Positions 55,207-64,000 of a DNA stretch of 64,000 bases are shown here, piece after piece. Every line of letters begins with the position of its first letter. Position 1 is the stretch's first letter. The DNA is taken from assembly GCA_965202745.1 (NCBI GenBank), contig CBDBCB010000019.1:62001-126000 (forward strand). Reading direction: 5' to 3'. The DNA comes from JACKII01 sp965202745. Lineage in GTDB: Bacteria; Pseudomonadota; Alphaproteobacteria; Bin95. A program made the translations under genes and the position numbers. Under the pieces are notes generated by a model that saw only the letters and a list, made by a program, of their open reading frames with translations, had not been told where the DNA came from and did not search any database.

Positions 55207-56578
55207 GAGAAACAGCTGACAGTTGGTGATTGTCCTGAGGGGCGGCATATCATGGCGTTGTTCCCGCGCCGCAATTCTCGCCGAGAAAAGGCTATGCCCC
55301 ATGACGAGAGATACCATCACCGCGTTGCCCCATCCCAAGGGATTTTCCGCCGATCCGCTGACGGATTTGATCCGTTCCGGGGCGCGGCAGTTGATCGAGC
55401 AAGCGCTTGAAGCTGAGTGGAGCGCATGGCTTGCGCCATTTTCCAATGAGACGACGCCCGAGGGGCCCGCGCGGGTCGTTCGTCACGCTCACCTGCCAGA
55501 ACGAGAGGGAATGACCGGGATTGGCCCAGTGCCCGTGAAAGGGCCACGCGGGCGGGATCGTGATCGGCAGGCTGAGAAGGGTCGGTTCTCTTCTTCGATC
55601 CTGCCACCGTATCTGCGCAAGGCGAAGTCCGTCGAGGACTTGCTGCCCTGGCTTTCCCTCAACGGCATTTCCACGGGCGATTTTCAGGCGGCCTTGGCCG
55701 CGCTGCTCGGGCCGAACGCGGCGGGCCTGTCGTCCCCCACCATCTCGCGGCTGAAGTCCGATTGGTGGGAGGAGTACGACCGCTGGCAGAAGCGCGATCT
55801 CAGCGCCCGGCGCATCGTCTATGTCTGGGCGGATGGCGTCTATTTCCAGCCAAGGATGGAAGAAAAGCAATGTGTTCTGGTGCTGATCGGCGCGGATGAA
55901 TGGGGCCGAAAGGAGATACTGGGGCTGATCGACGGCTATCGCGAAAGGACCCAAAGCTGGCGCGCGCTCCTGCTCGACCTCAAGCGGCGCGGCCTCAATC
56001 ACGCGCCCGATCTCGCGGTAGGCGACGGTGCACTGGGCTTCTGGGCCGCCCTTCGCGCGGTCTTCGGCGCGACCGCAGAACAGCGCTGCTGGTTCCATAA
56101 AACCGGCAATGGGCTGAAGGCAATGCCCCAATCGGTGCAAGCGAAAGCCAAAGGCCCCCTGCACGACATCTGGCAGGCAGAGACGAAGGCCGAAGCCATG
56201 GCGGCCTGCGATTTCTTCATCGAGACCTACGGCGTGAAAGACGAACAAGCGGTAGCCAAATGGATCAAAGACCGTGACGTGCTGCTGGCCTTCTATGATT
56301 TCCCGGCAGAACAGTGGAAACACATCAGAACCACCCATCCCATCGAAAGCGCCTTCGCGACGGTGTGTCACCGGACAGGTAAAACCAAAGGCTGTCTGAG
56401 CCGAAAGACCGCCCTCGCCATGGCGGTCAGGCTCCTGATGTCAGCGCAGGGCAAATGGCGAAAGCGCGACGGCGCAAATCGCATGCCTGGGATAATCCAG
56501 GGCATTGCATTCATCGACGGGATCAAACAAATGCAAAACGCCGCCTGATCAAGCCGTCACCAACTTTCGCCATAGCTC
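55207..56578 (+). mobile_element. IS256-family insertion sequence, copy 2
   Basis: A 1372-bp element starting GAGAAACAGCTGACAGTTGG and ending CATAGCTC, flanked by a perfect 9-bp target duplication GCCGCTCTA (55198-55206 and 56579-56587). It carries the same transposase as copy 1. The only difference I see is near the right end (TTTCGCCATAG here, TTTCCAGCATAG in copy 1, one base longer). It interrupts the PIN toxin gene. Confidence 0.94.
55301..56548 (+). CDS. IS256-family transposase (mutator type), copy 2
   Basis: Identical in translation to the copy at 41342-42589: 415 residues, start MTRDTITALPHPKGF. The DDE regions are YVWADGVYF, LAVGDGALGFW and THPIESAFATV. The frame is unbroken, so the element may be mobile. 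The identity over the whole reading frame points to recent transposition. Confidence 0.93.
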   Translation: MTRDTITALPHPKGFSADPLTDLIRSGARQLIEQALEAEWSAWLAPFSNETTPEGPARVVRHAHLPEREGMTGIGPVPVKGPRGRDRDRQAEKGRFSSSILPPYLRKAKSVEDLLPWLSLNGISTGDFQAALAALLGPNAAGLSSPTISRLKSDWWEEYDRWQKRDLSARRIVYVWADGVYFQPRMEEKQCVLVLIGADEWGRKEILGLIDGYRERTQSWRALLLDLKRRGLNHAPDLAVGDGALGFWAALRAVFGATAEQRCWFHKTGNGLKAMPQSVQAKAKGPLHDIWQAETKAEAMAACDFFIETYGVKDEQAVAKWIKDRDVLLAFYDFPAEQWKHIRTTHPIESAFATVCHRTGKTKGCLSRKTALAMAVRLLMSAQGKWRKRDGANRMPGIIQGIAFIDGIKQMQNAA

Positions 56579-56924
56579 GCCGCTCTATGCACCGGACCTG
56601 TTTCTGTCCGAAGTGGCCAATGCTGCCTGGAAGCGGGCAGAGCGTCACGAAATCAGCCAGGAACACGCCCAGGTCATTGCCGATGCCGCAACGCTGGGCG
56701 TTCCCACCATCATTTCCAGCAAGCCCTATATCGCCGTCGCAGCCGCCCTTGCTCTGCGTCTCCAGCATCCGGTGCCCGATTGCCTCTATCTGACCTGCGC
56801 CGAGCGGCTGGGTGGCCGCATGGTAACGGCCAACGCCCGGCTGCTGGCCGCCGTTAAAGGCACAGAGGCCGACCCCCATGTCTGCCACCTGCGGGACGTG
56901 GTGTCGGCGCTTTAGGCAGTTGCC

Positions 56925-59900
56925 ATGCCTGCCTATGCCGAACTCCAGGTCCTCAGCAACTTCAGCTTTCTGCAGGGCGCTTCTCACCCGCAGGAATATG
57001 CGCTGACCGCTGCTGCGCTCGGCTATAGCGCCTTTGCGCTTTGCGACCGGAACAGCCTGGCCGGGGTGATCCGCGCGCACCTGGCGGCGAAAGAAGCTGG
57101 TGTGCGCTTTGTGGTCGGTACCAGGCTCGACCTGGTGCAGGATCTGCGTGCCTTCGAAACCAAGCCGCTGGACCGGAAGCGCAAGCCTCGCCCGCCCGAT
57201 GGTCTCAGCCTGCTGGCCTGGCCCATCGACCGTCCAGCCTATAGCCGCTTCTCCAAGCTCATCAGCCTCGGCCGCCAGCGCGCACCCAAAGGGGCCTGCT
57301 GGCTGACGCTCAGCGATGTGGAGGAATATGGCCAGGACCTGCTGCTGGCCCTGCTGCCGGAAAGCATCCCTGCGGGCCAAGACATAGTGGGCAAAGACGT
57401 AGTGAGTAAAGACGTAGTGAGTAAAGACAGGGGCCGCCAGGACCCGGACGACACGCTGGCCGACCTTCGGCGGCGCTTTGGCCGGAACCTCTATCTGGTC
57501 ACGCATCCCCGCTTTTCCGGCCGCAATGGCATTGCGCAAGATGCCGCGCTGGCTGCCCGCCATCGGGTGCCCTTAATCGCCAGCAACGCACTCACCATGC
57601 ACGCACCGGGCCGCAAGCCGCTGGCCGACGTGCTGACCTGCATCCGCGAACGCACAAGCATCGATACCGCCGGCTTCCGACTGGCTGCGAACGCCGAACG
57701 GCACATGAAGCCCGCAGCCGAAATGCAACGCCTGTTCCGGGAGCAGCCCCAGGCCATCATCAACACACTGGAAATAGTCTCCCGTTGCACCTTCTCGCTC
57801 GATGAACTCCGCTACGAATATCCCGCCGAAATCCTGGTACCGGGCGAGACAGCACAGCAGACCCTCACCCGCCTGACCTGGGAGGGCGAGGCCCGCCGCT
57901 ATCCGCACGGCGCGCCGCCCGCAATCCGCGCTACCATCAAGAAGGAACTCACCCTGATTCAGAAACTGGGCTACACGCCCTACTTCCTGACCGTCTACGA
58001 CATCGTGCGCTTCGCCTGCAACCAGGAAATCCTCTGCCAGGGCCGCGGCTCGGCGGCCAATTCTGCCGTCTACTACTGTTTGGGCGTCACCGCGGTCGAT
58101 CCCACCCGCGTCGACCTGCTGTTCGAGCGCTTCGTCTCCGCCGCCCGCAACGAGCCGCCGGATATAGACGTGGATTTCGAGCACGAGCGGCGGGAGGAGG
58201 TTATCCAGTCCTCTATCAGCGCTATGGCCGCCACCGGGCGAGGCTGACCGCCACCGTCGTCACCTTCCGCGCCCGCGGCGCCATCCGGGAGGTGGGCAAG
58301 GTCATGGGCCTCTCCGCCGACACTCTGGGCACCATCGCGGGTAACCTCTGGGGCTGGCACGACACGGAAATCACGGAGGAGCGAGTGGAAGCCGCTGGGC
58401 TCGACCCCAAGGACCGGCGGTTGACCCTAGCCCTGACCCTGGCACGCGAGTTGACCGGCTTCCCCCGTCACCTCCCCCAGCACACCGGCGGCTTCGTCAT
58501 CGCGCGCGATAGCCTGGAGGCGCTGGTGCCGATCGAAAATGCCAGCATGGCAGACTGCACCGTGATCGAGTGGGACAAGGACGATATCGACGCCCTCGGC
58601 ATTCTGAAGGTGGATGTGCTGGGGCTCAGCATGCTGACCTGCGTGCGCAAGGGCTTCGACCTGCTGCGCCACCACTATGGCCGCGACCTGGCACTGGCGG
58701 ATATTCCGGAAGGGGACGAGGCCACCTACGAGATGCTGTCGCGCGCCGATTCCCTCGACACATTCCAGGTGGAAAGCCGGGCGCAGATTTCGATGCTGGC
58801 CCGCCTGAAACCGCGCAACTTCTATGATCTGGTGATTGAGGTCGCCATCGTCCGGCCAGGGCCCATACAGGGCGACATGGTCCACCCCTATCTGCGCCGG
58901 CGGGAGGGCAAGGAGCCCGTGGTCTTCCCCTCTAAAGACCTGGAGCAGGTGCTGGGCAAGACGCTGGGCGTGCCGCTGTTTCAGGAGCAGGCGATGAAAA
59001 TCGCCATCGTCGCCGCCGACTTCACGCCGGAGGAAGCAGACCAACTCCGCCGCACCATGGCAACCTTCAAGAACCACGGCCACGTCACGAAGTTCTATGA
59101 AAAGATGGTCGGCGGCATGATCGAACGCGGCTACGACGCGGAATTCGCCGAGCGCTGCTTCAAGCAGATCGAGGGCTTCGGCACCTATGGCTTTCCGGAA
59201 AGCCACGCCGCCAGCTTCGCCCTGATCGTCTACGTCTCTTCCTGGATGAAGTGCCACTATCCGGACGTGTTTGCCGCCGCATTGCTGAACAGCCAGCCGC
59301 TCGGCTTCTATGCGCCCGCACAGATCGTGCGGGATGCGGTGGACCATGGCGTGCGCGTGCTGCCCGTGGACGTGAACCACAGCGATTGGGATTGCACGCT
59401 GGAGCCCGGCGCGGGGCTCGGTCGGCTGGGGCGTCACCGCCTCCCCGCCCGCGTGCACGCTCAGGCTCGGCCGCCGCCAGATCAAGGGCCTGCGGGAGGA
59501 AGACATGCAGCGGCTGGTGGCAGTGCGGGGCCGGGGCTATGGCTCGGTCCTGACCTTGCACGAACACGCCAGCCTCTCCCCCGCCGTGCTGGGGCGCTTG
59601 GCGGAAGCGGACGCTTTTGCCTCCATGGGCCTCTCCCGGCGGGAGGCGCTATGGGCCCGTGCGCGCCCTGCCGCCGGAGCCGTTGCCCCTGTTCGCTGCT
59701 GCCGGAGAGGGCCAAGCCGAGCCCGCCGTCACCCTGCCAAAAGCCGCCCTGGGGGAGCAGGTGGCGGAGGACTACCGCCGCCAGCGCCTGACCTTGCGCC
59801 GCCACCCGATGGCTTTGCTGCGGCCTGGCAGTGCCAAGGGGGTGATCTTCGCGACGCTGGAGGACGAGACCGGCATCGCCAACATCATCGTCTGGCCGAA

Positions 59901-60147
59901 AGTGTTCGAGACCTACCGCGCCACCGTCATGCGCACGCGCCTGCTCTACGTGGAGGGCAAGCTGCAAAAGGAGGGGCTGGTGATCCACGTGGTTGCCAAT
60001 CACATCGAGGACCGGTCGTACCTGCTGGCGGACCTGGATGGCCCCCTGTCCGATGCCATGCAGCCCTAACTCGCCCATGCGGATGAGGTCGTCCGCCCAA
60101 TGCTCGGCAGCCAGCGCTTCCCGGTCAAGTCCCGTAACTTCCATTGA
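56925..60147 (+). pseudogene. dnaE2: Error-prone DNA polymerase DnaE2, multiple lesions
   Basis: DnaE2 is the SOS translesion polymerase that works with ImuA and ImuB. The first frame has the PHP domain (MPAYAELQVLSNFSFLQGA) and the polymerase core up to DVDFEHERREEVIQ. A lost base near 58210 shifts to YGRHRARLTATVVTF; further shifts come near 59405 and 59655. An in-frame deletion near 59825 removes about 30 residues before GSAKGVIFATLEDETG. A TAA at 60067-60069 precedes LAHADEVVRPM and the natural end KSRNFH at 60147. At least five lesions make it a pseudogene. Confidence 0.88.
57381..57425 (+). repeat. Three 15-bp tandem repeats inside dnaE2
   Basis: GACATAGTGGGCAAA is followed by two exact copies of GACGTAGTGAGTAAA. 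The unit is a multiple of three and adds KDVVS-type residues in frame in the PHP region. It looks like recent slippage expansion in a gene no longer under constraint. Confidence 0.8.
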
Positions 60148-60249
60148 CGGCGCCCGCGTGCCAGCATTCCTGCCAAGCTTGAAAGCACGCGAGGAAACGC
60201 CACGCCCGTCGATCCACAAATCGCCATCACGCCCGAATATGCCGCTGGT

Positions 60250-61848
60250 ATGCGCGCAGCCGGTCTCTGGAAAGATGAAATGCTGGTGGGCTTCCTCGCC
60301 CGCCATGTAGCGGAGCAGCCGGACAAGGTCGCCGTCATCGATCGCAAAAGCACACTCGGCGGCAAGCGGCAGGCCTATACCTACCGCGACCTGGACCGGG
60401 ATTCGACCCGCATCGGCCTGGCACTGGCAGCGGAAGGCGTCGAGGCGGGCGACGTGGTCGCCATGCAATTGCCAAACTGGTACGAGGCCATGGCGATCAT
60501 GCTCGGCTGCTGGAAGATCGGGGCTATCGTCAACCCGCTAATGCCGATCTTCCGCCGCCGCGAACTGCGTTTCATGCTGGATCTGGCAGAGACAAAGACT
60601 CTAATCGTCCCGCGCGAGTTCCGCGGCTTCGACCACGGCGCGCTGGCGGAGGAACTGCTGGCCGAACTGCCCCATCTGCAACACGTGCACGTGCTGGAGG
60701 AGGGCTTCCGCCGCAACGTGCTCGATCGCACCTGGAAGACGGAGACCGACGCTGCCGCCCTCTTCGCCGAGCGTCGCCCGGCGGCCACGGATTTCTGCCA
60801 ACTCATCTACACTTCTGGCACCACGGGCGAGCCCAAGGGTGCACTGCATTGCCAGAATTCACTGATTCCCAGTCTGGGCTCCTTCCTCGACAAGGGCCTG
60901 ACGGCGGATGACGTGGTCTTCATGGCCTCCCCTATCGCCCACCAGACGGGCTTTCTCGTCGGGTTGATGCTGCCGGTGGTGCTCGGCTGCAGCGTCGCGT
61001 TGCAGGACATCTGGGATGGTGCAACGGGCGGCGCGATCATTGCAGCGGAGCGGTGCACCTTCACCATGGCCTCCACGCCGTTCCTGGCGGACCTGACGCA
61101 CGCGCCGAACTTGGAGGAGCATGACATTTCCAGCTTCGCCGGCTTCCTCTGCGCAGGTGCCCCCATCCCGCGGGTGCTGTGTGAGATGGCGGCAAAGCGG
61201 CTAGGCCGCCACATCTTTTCTGTCTGGGGCATGACGGAGGTGGGCCTGGTCACTTCCACCTATCCGGGCGACCCGCCGGAGAAAGTGTTCGGCACCGACG
61301 GCCGCTCGTTCGCGGAGATGAAAGTCGCTGTGTTCCGGGAGGACGGCAGCCGCGCCGGCCCGGATGAAGAAGGCGACCTGAAGGCCCGCGGCCCGGCAAC
61401 TTTCGCCGGCTACATGAAACGCCCTGGCCTTGCCGATTTCACAGCGGATGGCTGGTTCGACTCCGGCGACCGGGCGCGCATGGACGGCGACGGCTACATC
61501 CGCATCGTCGGACGGACCAAGGACATCATCATCCGCGGCGGGGAGAACATCCCGGTCGTCGAGGTGGAGGAAGTGCTCTACCGCATGCCAGAGGTGGAAG
61601 CCGCCGCCATTGTCGGCATGCCCGACGAGCGCCTCGGCGAACGCGGCTGCGCCTTCGTGCAGTTCAAGCCGGGCCAGAGCATCACCTTCGAGGAAATGAC
61701 CACCCGCCTCACCGCAGCGGAAGTCGCCCGGCAATACTGGCCGGAACGGCTGGAGCCGATTGCGGAGATGCCGCGCACGCCATCCGGCAAGATACAGAAA
61801 TACGTGCTGCGGGACCAGGCGGCGGGCCTCACCTCCATGCGGGGGTGA
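60250..61848 (+). CDS. Acyl-CoA synthetase (AMP-binding, cyclohexanecarboxylate-CoA ligase-like)
   Basis: A 532-residue adenylate-forming enzyme that activates a carboxylic acid to its CoA thioester. It shows the P-loop LIYTSGTTGEPKGAL, SVWGMTEVGLVTS, DGWFDSGDRARMDGDGYIRI, GRTKDIIIRGGENI and the C-terminal lysine in PRTPSGKIQKYVL. The first ATG is 60250 (MRAAGLWKDEML), shorter than usual; the frame is open upstream to the dnaE2 TGA at 60145 with family-like TPVDPQIAITPEYAAG but no standard start codon. A few N-terminal residues may be lost. Substrate is not known. Confidence 0.87.
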   Translation: MRAAGLWKDEMLVGFLARHVAEQPDKVAVIDRKSTLGGKRQAYTYRDLDRDSTRIGLALAAEGVEAGDVVAMQLPNWYEAMAIMLGCWKIGAIVNPLMPIFRRRELRFMLDLAETKTLIVPREFRGFDHGALAEELLAELPHLQHVHVLEEGFRRNVLDRTWKTETDAAALFAERRPAATDFCQLIYTSGTTGEPKGALHCQNSLIPSLGSFLDKGLTADDVVFMASPIAHQTGFLVGLMLPVVLGCSVALQDIWDGATGGAIIAAERCTFTMASTPFLADLTHAPNLEEHDISSFAGFLCAGAPIPRVLCEMAAKRLGRHIFSVWGMTEVGLVTSTYPGDPPEKVFGTDGRSFAEMKVAVFREDGSRAGPDEEGDLKARGPATFAGYMKRPGLADFTADGWFDSGDRARMDGDGYIRIVGRTKDIIIRGGENIPVVEVEEVLYRMPEVEAAAIVGMPDERLGERGCAFVQFKPGQSITFEEMTTRLTAAEVARQYWPERLEPIAEMPRTPSGKIQKYVLRDQAAGLTSMRG

Positions 61849-61863
61849 AGCTCCCGCCATTCA

Positions 61864-62919
61864 TCAGCCCGGAAAGATTACCGCCTTGCCGGTGGTCTGC
61901 TGGTCGAACAGCTTGTAGGCCTCTTCCGCCTGATCGAGCTTCCAGCGGTGGGTGAAGAGCTTGTCCACCTCCACCTTGCGGTCGGCCACGAACTCGGCGC
62001 ATTCGGCCTGGCCCTGCTTGGAGAAGGTCCAGGAGCCGACCAGCGTCACCTGGCGGCGCAGCAGATCGTTGGAGACATCCAGTTCCACATGCCCGCGCTC
62101 GCCGACAAAGCAGGCAATGCCCCAGGAGCGCACGGCCTGCACCGTCGCCTGACGCGCGGTCGGGGCGGAGGAGCAATCCAGCGTCTTGTGTGCGCCCTCA
62201 CCATGGGTCAGGTCGCGGATGGAGGCGACTGGATCGTTGTTCATGGCGTTGATGGTGATCTCCGCCCCGAAATCCTTGGCCAGCGCCAGCCGCTCGTCGG
62301 AGACATCAAGCGCGATTGCCCGCGCTCCCATGGAAACTGCCAGCTGCGTCGCGGAGAGGCCGACCGGACCCTGGCCGAATATCGCAATCGTCTCTCCGCC
62401 CTGGAGCTGCAGCCGCTTCAGCGCGCGCCAGGCCGTGCCCGTGCCGCAGGAGATGGCCGCCCCCGTCTCGAACGACAGGCTGTCCGGCAGTTCCACCAGC
62501 GTGTGCGCCGGGACCTTCATGTATTTGGCGTGTGCGCCATGCGCGCCAGAACCGAACACAGTAGCGCCGTCCAGGCACATCTGGCTCCAGCCGCCGAGGC
62601 AGTGCTTGCAGCCGCCGCAGCCATCATAGTGGTGGTCCATCACCCGCTGGCCGACACGCACCAGCTTCTCGCTGACCGCAGAGCCGACTTCCGCCACGAC
62701 ACCGCACGGCTCGTGCCCCGCGATAGCGCCGGACATGCGCCGCACACCGCCCGTTACAACCCCGCCCGGTGGATGGGGCGGCGCACGGTATTGGTGCAAA
62801 TCGCTGCCGCACATGCCGGATGCCTTGATCTCCAGGATCACATCGTTCGGGCCAGGGGTGGGATCTTCGAAATCGCGGATTTCGAGCTTGCGGTCGCCGG
62901 TGAATACGACACCCTTCAT
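61864..62919 (-). CDS. Zinc-dependent alcohol dehydrogenase (MDR family)
   Basis: A 351-residue medium-chain dehydrogenase. The catalytic zinc ligands are in ASGMCGSDLHQY and GHEPCGVV. The structural zinc cysteines are in CGGCKHCLGGWSQMC and the dinucleotide motif is GQGPVGLSATQLA. Nothing is broken. The substrate could be a sugar alcohol or other secondary alcohol; not evident. It converges with the acyl-CoA ligase. Confidence 0.9.
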   Translation of the reverse strand: MKGVVFTGDRKLEIRDFEDPTPGPNDVILEIKASGMCGSDLHQYRAPPHPPGGVVTGGVRRMSGAIAGHEPCGVVAEVGSAVSEKLVRVGQRVMDHHYDGCGGCKHCLGGWSQMCLDGATVFGSGAHGAHAKYMKVPAHTLVELPDSLSFETGAAISCGTGTAWRALKRLQLQGGETIAIFGQGPVGLSATQLAVSMGARAIALDVSDERLALAKDFGAEITINAMNNDPVASIRDLTHGEGAHKTLDCSSAPTARQATVQAVRSWGIACFVGERGHVELDVSNDLLRRQVTLVGSWTFSKQGQAECAEFVADRKVEVDKLFTHRWKLDQAEEAYKLFDQQTTGKAVIFPG

Positions 62920-63032
62920 GGGACTTCCTCTAGATTTTATCGGGATCGCGCGCCCAGCGGAGGCGGCGAATCATTGCCCCTATTTGAGACCGCGCCTCAA
63001 ACGCGGTCAAACCAATTCCGCCTAACCCATGG

Positions 63033-64000
63033 TTAGGCCGCCGCACGAACCTCGCGCTCAATCTCCTGCAGCAGCAGGCGCGGCCAGCCAGGCAGCAGGT
63101 TCCGCCCGATCAGCACCAGCCGCGTGCGGCGGTCCGGGCCAGGCCAGCGCACCAGCCAATCCAGCGGATGAAAGACGTGCTGTACGCCATGGACAACTAC
63201 AGGTGTGTCCGGCGCTTCCGCGATTTGCACCAAGCCCTTGATCCGCAGCAGGTCCGGGCCGCAAACCTCGGCCAGCGCTTCCAGGAAAAGGGTCAGCGCG
63301 ATAGCGGGAACCGGTTCGTTGCGCACCAGCGAGACGCTGTTGATACCCGGCGTGTGCTCCGCTTCTCCCTCCCCGGCCAGATCGAGCCAGCGGGCAAGAG
63401 CCCCCGCCGGATCGGCGGCAGGCAACAGCGCGCGCGGGTCGAGCTTGCCATAGTCAGCCGTCAGGAACTCCGCTTGCGGGTTTAGCGCGTGGGCGGATTT
63501 TTGGGCATCGCCCTCGGGCGCGAGATCGGCCTTGGTCAGCACGATAGCGTCGGCGAAAGCCGCCTGCTTCTGCGCCTCCCGGTACTGCGCCAGCACGTCC
63601 GGTCCATTGACTGCATCCAGCGTGACCAGAATGCGCGCGAGTTCCACCTTGCCGCGCAGGTCATTGTCCAGCGCCAGCGCCTGCACAATGGGCGCGGGGT
63701 CGGCCAGCCCCGAAGTCTCGACCACAAACCGCTCAAAGGCGATTTCACCCGCCGCCCGCCGCTCCAAAAGATCGGCGATGGTCCGGGTCAGGTCGCCCCT
63801 GACGGCGCAGCAAAGGCAGCCCGTGGAAAGAGCGACAAGGTCCTCGTCGGCGCTCTCGATCAGGTCGTGGTCGAGCCCCACCTCCCCGAACTCATTCACA
63901 ATCACTGCCGTCCCGGCCAGCACCGGATCCGCCAACACGTGGCGCAGCAACGTGGTCTTGCCGCTGCCAAGAAAGCCGGTGAGGACCGTGACGGGGGTAG
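63033..64000 (-). CDS. COG0523 (CobW/YjiA-type) GTPase, N-terminus beyond the window
   Basis: COG0523 GTPases are metallochaperone-type proteins. The P-loop GFLGSGKTT lies in the last bases of the window (63959-63985), followed by NEFGEVGLDHDL, the metal site GCLCCAVRGDL, VETSGLADP and LTKADL. The C-terminal domain (from about 63420) contains VVVHGVQHVFHPLDW and ends EREVRAAA. The start lies beyond 64000, so the record is partial by only a few residues. Which metal is served is unknown. Confidence 0.93.
   Translation of the reverse strand, partial: TPVTVLTGFLGSGKTTLLRHVLADPVLAGTAVIVNEFGEVGLDHDLIESADEDLVALSTGCLCCAVRGDLTRTIADLLERRAAGEIAFERFVVETSGLADPAPIVQALALDNDLRGKVELARILVTLDAVNGPDVLAQYREAQKQAAFADAIVLTKADLAPEGDAQKSAHALNPQAEFLTADYGKLDPRALLPAADPAGALARWLDLAGEGEAEHTPGINSVSLVRNEPVPAIALTLFLEALAEVCGPDLLRIKGLVQIAEAPDTPVVVHGVQHVFHPLDWLVRWPGPDRRTRLVLIGRNLLPGWPRLLLQEIEREVRAAA

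Larger units (their letters stand above)
55106..56915 (+). pseudogene. PIN-domain (VapC-like) toxin split by IS256 copy 2
   Basis: The first part (GTG 55106 to 55206) reads VFIVDASVAMKWFVEEALSQ, with the first PIN acidic residue D. The IS is inserted after GVPL. Beyond it, from the second target copy, the frame continues YAPDLFLSEVANAAWKRAE, AVAAALALRLQHPVPDCLYL and LGGRMVTANARLL, ending at 56915. Removing the IS and one 9-bp duplication rebuilds an exact 143-codon gene. PIN toxins are ribonucleases held in check by their antitoxin; here both partners are broken. Confidence 0.88.

Noticed and set aside
28996..60147. A changed genetic code (stop codons read as amino acids)
   Set aside because: TAA, TAG and TGA all occur both as interruptions and as normal ends of intact genes (for example thrB ends in TGA and mtnP in TAG), and the interrupting stops replace different amino acids.

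Overview
This window looks like part of the chromosome of a GC-rich alphaproteobacterium, most likely near the Rhodospirillales. That is an inference from gene order and protein character. It rests on ispH-thrB-rnhA, dnaN-recF-gyrB, petABC, a cnoX/LON-domain/Trm112 operon, purK-purE-YdcH, a split DUF1849 (EipB) gene, an mtnP-mtnA-ald2 order like the one I recall from Rhodospirillum rubrum, and a GAAC-N7-GAAC SOS box of the alphaproteobacterial type.

Layout. 1-8.6 kb: an envelope lipoprotein-like gene and split eipB, a TauD-type dioxygenase, a broken amidase, an APH-fold kinase, queG, a hydrolase, a broken amidohydrolase and a lipoprotein. 8.7-16.5 kb: an intact core block (ispH, thrB, rnhA, dnaN, recF, gyrB, GNAT). 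16.6-20.3 kb: a methylthioadenosine salvage cluster (ald2, mtnA, mtnP) with an IS481-type element inside it. 20.4-28 kb: the cytochrome bc1 operon, a broken MFS gene, phnN, the Trm112/LON/CnoX operon and a CoA-transferase. 28-36 kb: a dehydrogenase, a broken EamA permease, hydrolases, an MFS permease, a broken LLM oxidoreductase and a creatininase-family gene. 36-38 kb: tRNA-Val(GAC), purK, purE and a YdcH-like gene. 38.2-44 kb: a broken DUF2390 gene, a second CoA-transferase, a sulfotransferase-TPR gene destroyed by an IS256-family element, and a two-subunit TPP decarboxylase. 44-50 kb: a hydantoinase-B-like gene, a 373-bp spacer with phased 11-bp repeats, an enoyl-CoA hydratase, and cofE-cofD followed by a broken LLM enzyme. 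50-53.6 kb: a membrane protein, argE, an amidohydrolase and an MBL hydrolase. 53.7-60.1 kb: a decayed SOS mutasome (imuB, dnaE2) with a toxin-antitoxin module between the two genes, broken by the second IS256 copy. 60-64 kb: an acyl-CoA ligase, a zinc alcohol dehydrogenase and a COG0523 GTPase that runs off the end.

The strongest overall pattern is selective decay. Replication, respiration, purine, isoprenoid and cofactor genes are intact. About fifteen accessory genes carry frameshifts, in-frame nonsense codons, deletions or IS insertions. Some one-base losses sit in short homopolymers and could be sequencing error. The substitutions to stop codons, the IS insertions with target duplications, and a compensated pair of indels in mtnA are harder to explain that way. 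The most unusual non-coding feature is the array of six 11-bp units (consensus TAAACCG) at 45934-45999, followed by three inverted units.
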